A stretch of DNA of 64,000 nucleotides from Bremia lactucae (Eukaryota > Oomycota > Peronosporomycetes > Peronosporales > Peronosporaceae), in NCBI RefSeq assembly GCF_004359215.1, contig NC_090610.1, positions 8,707,517 to 8,771,516 on the forward strand. Reading direction: 5' to 3'. Made by a program: the position numbers and the translations under genes. The notes beneath the pieces are model-generated. The model was not told where the DNA came from and ran no database searches. It was given only the letters and a program-made list of their open reading frames with translations. Each line of letters opens with the position of its first letter. Within the stretch, counting starts at the first letter, position 1. Positions 56,454-64,000 of the stretch are shown here, in pieces.

Positions 56454-57410
56454 ATGACATTATAAGTAATGAATATGCTCATATTGAGACGCGAAACTTT
56501 TTGCAAGAATATTTTAAGTCACACAAATATATGTTGCACATTACAAAATTGGACGTTTATGAAAGGAGGCCGTGTCTAGCATCCCGATATATAATGTGCG
56601 AAGCCTAATATTATCTTTAGACGGTGTGATTTCATTGTCCATCTTTCCCGTCACTTGGCTACTCCGGATGAAAAAAAGAAGTTTTTGACAGCAAAACAAC
56701 AAAGCTTTAAGCAAATTCTACACTATTATACTCTCCAAGTACTCTGATGAAGTTCTCCCCAGTTTGCGCAACGAGATGATATGGTTCAAATCGCCGCTAG
56801 GTGTCTTCAAGCTATCAAATTGCCAGTATGCTATTGACTCGTCGGCAGAATACCACACTTTTAAACTGGAGTATGCAGTATCCACAACAACGCGAGCATA
56901 TCACAGCCAATACTTGTGTCGTCAGATAGATGAAGGCTGTGAACAAGGATTAGAAGAAGTGTCTAACATGTGAGAAGAATTGTAAAATTAAATGCAATTG
57001 TCGGATAATAGCACACATGAGTTACCCGCACAATAAATATCAGCAGTGTCAGCAATGACGTCTGTTCAATCAGGCAGGCGTCATACAGCAAATACCATTC
57101 AGCTTCGACCTCGAAGGAACACCTTGGTCCGTTTGCAGATTTCGTTGATATTGCTTCGATCGACAGATGAGCATCGATTCAAATTTTGAATACTCGTGGT
57201 CTAAAACGCCGCAAGGTGGATCTCATTCAACGTATATCGGCAAAATGAAATCAGCTTTCGCACAAATGAAAACTTTAACGTAATCTTTAGAATAGAAGTA
57301 AGCAGTACTTTCCCGTAAGGATCTATTGACTACAAACATGTTCGATGCAAACAAGCATTGCCTATATTGATCACTCGCAAGCCAGCATTTTGGATAATTT
57401 TGAATTTCAT
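56454..57410. other. Convergent intergenic region
   Basis: Lies between the 3' ends of the KH gene and the TMEM94-like gene. A 69-aa ATG frame (56764-56973) has no known motif. Nothing else seen. Confidence 0.5.
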
Positions 57411-60400
57411 TTACTTTGGGCTCCACATACCAAGGCGAGTGTCAAACTGCATTCGTAAAAATTTGTTATAGCGGACAAAATATCGTTTGTCATGCGTCTT
57501 TATAGCTTCGTCAAGACCTAAAATTGCAAATGGCCACATGCCCAAAGTTATGACCCAAAATGTCCGAGGGACTGACTGGCTCACGAAATGCCACAAAGAT
57601 ACTCCGTCTGCACCTATGACTCCCGCACGAAGCATACTTAAAATCAATTGCAAGAATATTAAAAAACATGCAGTAGTCACCCAAATCGTGTTTCGAAATG
57701 GGGATTGTTTGAACATACTTTCGCAGCGATATAGGTATCCACATGAAGAGGTAACGATACAAAGACAAATTATTAGCAGCATTCCAGCTTCGGCGCGATC
57801 CACTGCAGCTACTACAATTGCTGGTCGTGGTTTAAGCGCCAACAATTCAGTGTCTAGTATGAAATCCGTCCATCGATATTCATTAAACTTTACATTTCTA
57901 AGAGTGTTCAGATTTGCCGCATGTGACGCTTCCAGTGAAAATCCAAACAAACACTCAAACACAGCAAGAGAAAGCAATACTGACGGCACATGACGCCCAA
58001 CAAAATACGAGACTAATCGTGGCAAATCCTCTGCAATGTCAAATTCTTCGTTTTTGCGAGGAGTTTTCTTCATAATGCCCTCCTCGCTAGCAGACGCAAG
58101 CATGGACAGACTAAGAGCCGGAACAAAAATCCATAACAACCAGAAAATCGAGGTACATGTAAGCTGTGGAACATGTGGGAACGGTATAGCATAGGAAGCA
58201 AGAATGATCGTAGCGATGAACAACTGCGATACAAAAATGAATGTGTTCATTTGATAAAAATTGGTGAGCATACGCCTTCCCAGCCTGATAAGTTCAATCA
58301 AATGAGCCACACTAGCAGTTCCATCCACCGTGGCATTATTGTTGTTGTCTAATTCGGATTGTTGATTTCTTGCCTCATCTGATGCGCATTTAAGCCGAAA
58401 GGCACACGATAAAGTGTTGAGTATGTTGCTAAATTGTATATCGTCATCAGAAAATACAGGAAGCTCTTTTCCTTGAGGAATTTTCTTATTAAAGAACGCA
58501 TGGATACCACCCTGCAAAGCTACCGCCAAATCCGCCTTTGAAAACAGCGGAGCATTACACTCTTTTATTGATGATCCAATACCCATGACCACTTCGTCAT
58601 TTTCTTGAAAAATTGAGATCATTTCACTGATCGTATCTGGAGTACTGTCTGTGTAAAGTGACACTAATAACGGAACATTATCCACCTCAGTCAAGTGTCG
58701 CTTGATTGCTTCAACGCCATGGGGTAGCCGGGCTTTTACATCCCAGTCTGAGTACTTTGAAGTCATACGATGCGGGTCCGGACCATCACTTTCGAGTGGG
58801 CGCAACGAGATAGCACAATTCCAGTCCGTTTCGATTCCCATCTTCTCGGCTAGCAGTTTACTTCTGCGCATATTCCGTGGGGAAAAGTACACGAAGCGTA
58901 TACCACAAGCATTTAAGTCTTCTATGAAGTCTGGCGTCTCCTGCTTAGGCTGGACGCCAGTAGCGACCATGCCCAAAAAAATCTGGTCATCTTGGATGCG
59001 CCAAAGCATCGAGTCTTTGCCGATTGAGCTTATTTCGGATGGATGCAATTCTGCAGATGACTCCAAGTCGCTCGTTTGTAAATTTTCACATTTTTTCACC
59101 GTTGGTGTTGACTGGCCACTGAGAGAAGCCCCTTTAGTTTTGACTGCTTTTGGATCCAAATCGGAAGTTTGGTTGATCGATACATCACCAACCGAATGCG
59201 GGAATGCTAAAGCCGAAGAGGACACTGCGGGGTGGCCTATTTCCTGAATTTCTCGACTATTGACTTTGTCTCCAGCACTTATGCTGCTAGGTAATGAATT
59301 GTTAATTTTTCCAGCACACATTCGTGGGGGATTTAATTCACTAACCGTGCTATCATCAACCAAATACACTGGTGGCAAAGTCCCATCCAGTCTTCGTTGT
59401 TGACCAATTGACTGGGCGTCTAATGATTCAAAAAACGTTCCAGTGTTACTGCTAGAGCTTCTACGAGTTGAGTGGGAGCTTATCTTATGAGGGACTGGAA
59501 CGTAAGAGAATGCAATAACGTCCAGATCCTCGACGCGCCACTGGTTGTACATGTCGAGAATCGCACGTTGTTTTTCACTTGTGAGTGGACATATTGATTT
59601 ACCATCCCAGTATTCACTGCAGTGTGCTAACACGACCGTTGGGTGACCTCGTGACAGTAATTGGTGGCGATGAGAGCGTTTGTCAAGCACCACGGTTGAA
59701 TAAAGATGCGATTTAAGAATGCCCCGGTATCGTGTATCCTCCTGGCCCTGATCATGATGGTCGCTAGTGTGTTCATAGTGCGCCAGTCGAGGGCAAATAA
59801 TGTGAATGGATTGTCGTCTCTGGAATTGTGATAAATCATGCGCAACCGAAAATCCCATTTCACGGGAAAGATTAAGGAGGTGTTTTGGAAACGGTAGCAT
59901 CCGAATGTGAGCTGACAGTTGCTGCATACAGTTTCGCAAGTATGGGTCTCTTGTATCGTCATCATCAGCTGGACAAAGTTCCTCATTAACAAGATAGCGG
60001 ATGTTCTCTTCGTAATGCTGCGACGGATTCTCATCATCATTTACCATAATAGCTAATCCGATCGGTTTCAATGATTGTAAGTGTTGCTTCCACTTTGGGT
60101 CCTCGAATTGTAAACCTGTGTCACAATTGCGTTCAGCGTGCAAGTCCAAAACCGTGGAGAAATTACTTTGTTTATCATTGAGTAGAAAAATCTCTTCCAC
60201 GGACGGTGCTTGCTCACATAAAATATCATCGTCGAAACAGCACAACATTGTGATATTGCCCAGGCGCTCTAGGAGCCGAAAGGAGCGGAATGGCACCGAA
60301 ATTCCCCGTTGATTTGATACATGTGCAAGATTACACTCCATTACACGAAATCGAAGCACCACTAGAAAGTAACGAATCGACCGCATGGACGCCGACAGCT

Positions 60401-61838
60401 TCTGGGCTGTTTCAGATCGCAACTTTTCCCGATCCTCAACGTCGTAGATATCGAGTGGAGCCAGCGCCGTAGCTTTCAAAATTGATGCCATCGCACTATC
60501 AATTCGAGACATGTGCTCATCTTTACGTCGTGAGGTCACCTTGGACGGATCTGATCGTGGCTCAGACTTCCCGTTTGATTTTTTATTGTGAAAATCATCA
60601 GCCCTTGGTTTCGCGTTTTGCTCCTGCCATTCCGATTCTTCCAATGCCAAAATGTCATCAAATGACCCCAAGATGGAGGCAGTAGCTGCAGCCTCGGCGA
60701 CAAACAAGACCAGTGGTGTATTCAGCGATGCAAAACACAACCAAATTCCAATCGGTCCAAGCAAAATGTGCGATAGCATCATCTCCAGTGACCGATGTTG
60801 GACCACTACACGCAGTCCAATGGCCAAGAGGACTAAAACGGAATACAGTGTACATATATAAACTGCCATATGGCGCGCCTGTGCCTGCAATTTCTGCGTA
60901 GGTGTCACAGGCCTGTTTATTTGAAAAAGAGCGTCTTCAATATCCCTTAGCACTGGCGTCTCAAGCATTTCAAAAATTCGCATTTCGCCACACAATTCCA
61001 ACAGTAATGGCGGATCAAATGTTGCCGTGCATCGCGTTTTATCCTTTGCCTGTCTTCTCGTCCAAGATGGCAATTTGCATCCTCTCGCGTAAACGTGGGG
61101 TTGTTCAGTGGCATCTACTTCCACAGGTCGTACGTTTCCCGGTGCAATATCGCCACTCATCAAGCCCACCATATCACCTTCTACAAGCAAGTTCATAGGC
61201 AGCCGCTGCCAGTGGCTGTCTCGATAACACGTAGTGTAACTAATTGAGGGAAGCAGCACTGTCGGCTCTGGTCTGCTGTCTAAGCAAACGGGCGGATCCA
61301 CGTTCTCGACGTCTTCACTTTTCTTTGTGGCATTGTTTTGCAGCATGTGGTGTACAGCAAATCGAACCCTCTCAGCCATCTCAGCATGGTTTCTTCGTTT
61401 CTGCGTCATATTTAGGAGCATATTCATTGCGGCCGCAATCACCAGAAAGAGCCCTTCTGCAATTGCGGTCGTGCCCCGGTCAGATCCCTTTTCTGCAAAC
61501 CGCCTAATTGCATCAGCAAACCGAAAAGCGGCGCAAAGTGCAAGTAGCAGCGAAAATGGATCGCGAAATTCAGTTGTAACATTGGACGAGCACTCCTTCT
61601 CGCGGACCTTGTGTTTGATAGCTTGAAGCAGTCGTCTGCGCGCTGCTAGCGTGGTCATCCCCAGCACTGGACTAAATGCGGAACGGCTCGAAAAACTACT
61701 GGCCTCGCTGCGAAACGTATCGTAGCTTGTGCTGGCGTCGATAGAACGGCGCAACGGGTAGTTAGGAGGCCTATAAAAGGGTCGCGAGCCAGCCTCGTGA
61801 CGCCGCCAGGGCGCATGCGACGACGCAGAGCTTGGCAT
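57411..61838 (-). CDS. TMEM94-type P-type ATPase homologue, polytopic membrane protein
   Basis: A single-exon protein of 1475 aa. TMEM94 is a P-type-ATPase-like protein reported as an ER magnesium transporter; the substrate here is inferred only. Two hydrophobic blocks lie near residues 93-145 and 325-392 (VYICTLYSVLVLLAIGL, LLGPIGIWLCFASLNTP). An actuator-like LLVEGDMVGLMSGD lies near 215. A large cytosolic part follows, then C-terminal membrane segments from about 1195 on. The family signature in the P-domain is clear: FLGMVATGVQPKQETPDF, CGIRFVYFSPRNMRRSKLLAEKMGIETDWN and VMGIGSSIKECNAPLFSKADLAVAL. Where P-type ATPases have DKTG, this protein reads CCFDDDI (Asp 536), so the usual phosphorylation motif is altered. 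The long Ser-rich linker (about 780-940) is low complexity. Confidence 0.88.
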   Translation of the reverse strand: MPSSASSHAPWRRHEAGSRPFYRPPNYPLRRSIDASTSYDTFRSEASSFSSRSAFSPVLGMTTLAARRRLLQAIKHKVREKECSSNVTTEFRDPFSLLLALCAAFRFADAIRRFAEKGSDRGTTAIAEGLFLVIAAAMNMLLNMTQKRRNHAEMAERVRFAVHHMLQNNATKKSEDVENVDPPVCLDSRPEPTVLLPSISYTTCYRDSHWQRLPMNLLVEGDMVGLMSGDIAPGNVRPVEVDATEQPHVYARGCKLPSWTRRQAKDKTRCTATFDPPLLLELCGEMRIFEMLETPVLRDIEDALFQINRPVTPTQKLQAQARHMAVYICTLYSVLVLLAIGLRVVVQHRSLEMMLSHILLGPIGIWLCFASLNTPLVLFVAEAAATASILGSFDDILALEESEWQEQNAKPRADDFHNKKSNGKSEPRSDPSKVTSRRKDEHMSRIDSAMASILKATALAPLDIYDVEDREKLRSETAQKLSASMRSIRYFLVVLRFRVMECNLAHVSNQRGISVPFRSFRLLERLGNITMLCCFDDDILCEQAPSVEEIFLLNDKQSNFSTVLDLHAERNCDTGLQFEDPKWKQHLQSLKPIGLAIMVNDDENPSQHYEENIRYLVNEELCPADDDDTRDPYLRNCMQQLSAHIRMLPFPKHLLNLSREMGFSVAHDLSQFQRRQSIHIICPRLAHYEHTSDHHDQGQEDTRYRGILKSHLYSTVVLDKRSHRHQLLSRGHPTVVLAHCSEYWDGKSICPLTSEKQRAILDMYNQWRVEDLDVIAFSYVPVPHKISSHSTRRSSSSNTGTFFESLDAQSIGQQRRLDGTLPPVYLVDDSTVSELNPPRMCAGKINNSLPSSISAGDKVNSREIQEIGHPAVSSSALAFPHSVGDVSINQTSDLDPKAVKTKGASLSGQSTPTVKKCENLQTSDLESSAELHPSEISSIGKDSMLWRIQDDQIFLGMVATGVQPKQETPDFIEDLNACGIRFVYFSPRNMRRSKLLAEKMGIETDWNCAISLRPLESDGPDPHRMTSKYSDWDVKARLPHGVEAIKRHLTEVDNVPLLVSLYTDSTPDTISEMISIFQENDEVVMGIGSSIKECNAPLFSKADLAVALQGGIHAFFNKKIPQGKELPVFSDDDIQFSNILNTLSCAFRLKCASDEARNQQSELDNNNNATVDGTASVAHLIELIRLGRRMLTNFYQMNTFIFVSQLFIATIILASYAIPFPHVPQLTCTSIFWLLWIFVPALSLSMLASASEEGIMKKTPRKNEEFDIAEDLPRLVSYFVGRHVPSVLLSLAVFECLFGFSLEASHAANLNTLRNVKFNEYRWTDFILDTELLALKPRPAIVVAAVDRAEAGMLLIICLCIVTSSCGYLYRCESMFKQSPFRNTIWVTTACFLIFLQLILSMLRAGVIGADGVSLWHFVSQSVPRTFWVITLGMWPFAILGLDEAIKTHDKRYFVRYNKFLRMQFDTRLGMWSPK

Positions 61839-62077
61839 TGACAGACGCCAAATATGGATACAATGACGGAAAGATGATCACTTACGATGAACGAGAGTGA
61901 ACGTCACTTCAAACACAAGTTGAATTTAAGCCAATGCATACGACTCTTATATAGAGATCTGAAAGTGGTTGGTAGATAATTCTATTCCTGTGGTGGATTG
62001 GTTTAAAGTTTATTACGTGCGAGCCACTCGAAGATGTTGGTTACATCAGATCAAATTTTGACACCGAGGGGTTGAGA
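61839..62077. promoter_or_regulatory. Shared divergent promoter region
   Basis: Only 239 bp separate the start codons of the TMEM94-like gene (-) and eIF1A (+). It contains a CCAAT box (61931-61935), an inverted one (ATTGG, 61997-62001) and a TATA-like TTATATAG (61947-61954). The transcription starts were not identified. Co-regulation is an inference from spacing. Confidence 0.6.
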
Positions 62078-62579
62078 ATGCCGAAGAATAAAGGAAAGGG
62101 AGGCAAGAATCGTCGCCGAGGAAAAAACGACAACGAGGAGAACAAACGGGATCTTGAGTTTAAAGAGGAGGGCCAAGGTGTGTTTCTTGCAAATCATGCG
62201 ACATTTGACACGCTGGGCAGGACGGTTCCTACTGACTGTTTTATTTGTAATATGAAAAGAATATGCCCAGGTGGTTCGGATGCTAGGAAATGGGCGCCTA
62301 GAGGCTTACTGCTTCGATGGTGTGACACGTTTGGGCCACATTCGAGGGAAAATGCGCAAGAAAGTGTGGGTAGGTGCTGGCGACATCATCCTTGTTAGCC
62401 TTCGCGAGTACCAAGACGGAAAGGTGGATATTATTCACAAATATAACGCTGATGAGGCTCGCAGCCTTAAGGCGTATGGAGAACTTCCTGACACGGCGCG
62501 CATTAATGAAACGGCCGTCGACATGGCCATGGAAGGTGATGGCGAAGATGACATCGGCTTTGATTTTGATGACATTTAA
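62078..62579 (+). CDS. EIF1A: Translation initiation factor eIF1A (2 exons)
   Basis: eIF1A binds the 40S A site and, with eIF1, promotes scanning and start-codon choice. Exons 62078-62177 and 62260-62579 join across an 82-bp GT-AG intron to 139 aa, close to the usual length (about 144). The basic N-terminal tail [20 protein letters not shown] is nearly identical to that of other eukaryotes. The OB-fold follows ([46 protein letters not shown]), then the helical [16 protein letters not shown] and the acidic C-terminal tail ending DFDDI. All functional segments are present. Confidence 0.96.
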
Positions 62580-63220
62580 GCGGCTACAGAAGGTATTCCT
62601 GCCGCAATAGATTGATAGCTTCCTTGGCATCAAAATGTGTCGCAGCGAATGGAACGTTTCTCGTTACTGTTGGCCGCTACTGGTCGCTAGGCTACTGATG
62701 ACATGGAGAGGAGCGCGATAGAAGCAGAAAATTGGTCATTGGCAGTGGCTTTGCGATGCATTGAATTATTATCTGGGCTTCAGTATCTGCCTCTCGCCTA
62801 CTTATGTATTGGAATAGAACGCTGATATTTTCTCATGTGCTATATAATAAAAAGCTAATGATCTCATGATTAGACGGTTCATTGTTTCTCTTGCGTTTCT
62901 TATGATGTCGAAGCTGTGAAGAAGTCGCATAATTTGCACTGCTAGCTGGTGTGTCTGTCAATTAGAGCACTTAGGTGGCTAGCGACCCGCGAGGGCAAAG
63001 CGCAAGTATTGTGAAAGGTTTTCTTCGTATTACCACAGATTTCTTTATCGCGTATACTTCATGGAAACTACTTAGCAAAAACAGTATAATTGTTGATTCA
63101 TAAACTTTTTTATAAGCGTGCCAGCAACAACAATTTATACAGGTTTTACTGTTGTAAGAAAAATATTAAATCTTTCAACTGTTAAATCCAACTTTCTTCA
63201 ACGTTTCTTCATTTGCAAAC
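62580..63220. other. Intergenic, no gene
   Basis: AT-rich sequence without an open frame of note. TTCATTTGCAAAC at 63208-63220, ending at the next ATG, resembles the oomycete initiator (TCATTT-type) just before a start codon. Confidence 0.5.
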
Positions 63221-64000
63221 ATGACGCCTGGATCGAATTTGCGCACGCCTACAGCCGAGCTGATTCACCAGAAACTCACGAATGATTACTCAACTCTACG
63301 CTATAAAATCGAATACAATAATTACATGTCTAATCACATCCTGCACGCAGTCGTGGCGCTGTACGAACTCGGTGCAAGTGAGCAAAAGATCGTCGAGTAC
63401 GCTGAGCACTACACTCAGAAGCTTGAAGCCGAGAGCCCAGACCATGAAGATGTGGTAAAGAATGCCGCAACGGCCGTTGTGCTGTCTAGTCAAGACGCAC
63501 AAGCATTGCTGGGCAAGCGACAGGAGTATGACGCTTTGCTAGCTTACTATGCACGAGACGTAAAAAAATTCGGAGCTGAAGATGCCGTGCGCAAGCACCT
63601 CTCGCATCTTTTTAGCGGCATGGGTGGCGCTTTATTACACGGTATCATTCAGCTCGGCTTTTCGTATTACTTTTTTGACGAACGTCTGGTCTCAGAAGGC
63701 CTTGCCTACCTGCATTACTCCTACTTGCCATTTGACAAGCCGGAGGAGTCTCTTTGTGACGGGCCGCTTGACTTCACCCGGTCAACAGTAATGAATCTCG
63801 TTAGTGCGGTCATTAGCGACAGCTCTCTCCGATCTGAACAGGACCGTATTGTGGCGGTGTCACCCCTTAAGGACCTTAACATCGGCTGGATCCAACGTGG
63901 TCTCACCGCCTTGTCTGGCCACCCCACGCTCGGCAGTCCGAAAGCTTTTTCTATCATTGGGAATTATATTAACAACTTTAACTTCACGAAATTTAACAGT
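63221..64000 (+). CDS. Questin-oxidase-like protein, N-terminal part (cut by the window edge)
   Basis: The ATG at 63221 opens a frame that runs without a stop to the window end (260 codons seen). Its start, NNYMSNHILHAVVALYELGA, and the later GALLHGIIQLGFSYYF and EGLAYLHYSYLPF blocks match the questin oxidase-like family (DUF4243), which has conserved His residues near the N-terminus and in the middle. Fungal members act as flavin-independent oxygenases in anthraquinone ring cleavage; the role in oomycetes is unknown, and the His-rich architecture is the only link. No signal peptide. Codon use is like that of neighbouring genes. Full length in this family is about 400-450 aa, so roughly 60% is present. 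Confidence 0.8.
   Translation, partial: MTPGSNLRTPTAELIHQKLTNDYSTLRYKIEYNNYMSNHILHAVVALYELGASEQKIVEYAEHYTQKLEAESPDHEDVVKNAATAVVLSSQDAQALLGKRQEYDALLAYYARDVKKFGAEDAVRKHLSHLFSGMGGALLHGIIQLGFSYYFFDERLVSEGLAYLHYSYLPFDKPEESLCDGPLDFTRSTVMNLVSAVISDSSLRSEQDRIVAVSPLKDLNIGWIQRGLTALSGHPTLGSPKAFSIIGNYINNFNFTKFNS

Noticed and set aside
57487..59247. Plus-strand frames of 168 and 181 aa
   Set aside because: Antisense to the TMEM94-like gene, no motifs; shadows of its codon bias.

Overview
The window looks like nuclear DNA of an oomycete, most likely in the Peronosporales (Phytophthora or downy mildew group). The host genes are compact, with one long exon or short GT-AG introns of about 57 to 340 bp. They are separated by wide blocks of decayed Ty3/Gypsy retrotransposons, a LINE and a tRNA-derived SINE. 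The assignment rests on gene content and architecture only; no search was run.

Layout: (1) 1-6646 is repeat territory: an LTR, a LINE reverse-transcriptase remnant split by a solo LTR with a clean 5-bp target duplication, an unrecognised hairpin-rich stretch, and an LTR with a gag stub. (2) 7288-12237 is a gene island: acyl-protein thioesterase (+), a lysine-rich unknown protein (-), ALG1 mannosyltransferase (-, six exons) and a MYB/SHAQKYF-class protein (-). (3) 12241-32820 holds a SINE, a helicase-like fragment, scrambled Gypsy pol pieces on both strands, and one full-length but decayed 7.9-kb Gypsy element (24029-31920). (4) 32991-35303 is a single-exon NVL-type AAA ATPase. (5) 36876-49612 is a nest of at least five Gypsy fragments in both orientations, with a MITE-like insert and one element (46294-49612) bounded by a CTATT target duplication. 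(6) 49973-64000 is a second gene island: a membrane-anchored Tudor-like protein, a vigilin-like multi-KH protein, a TMEM94-type P-type ATPase homologue, eIF1A and the start of a questin-oxidase-like protein. TMEM94 and eIF1A are divergent and share a 239-bp intergenic region.

The host genes are housekeeping functions with no sign of a shared pathway: lipid-modified protein turnover, N-glycan assembly, ribosome biogenesis (NVL), translation initiation (eIF1A), RNA binding and membrane transport.

The most unusual signal is in the Gypsy elements of region 5. Their coding sequence is studded with short perfect inverted repeats (arms 7-13 bp, loops 1-9 nt), sometimes five in 230 bp. At the zinc-knuckle position, two diverged copies keep a perfect hairpin through paired changes in both arms, even though one change replaces the first zinc-binding Cys. 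This suggests either a structure under selection or a mutational process (template switching) that perfects palindromes. Nothing resembling a CRISPR array, operon-type defence system or functional tRNA/rRNA gene was seen.
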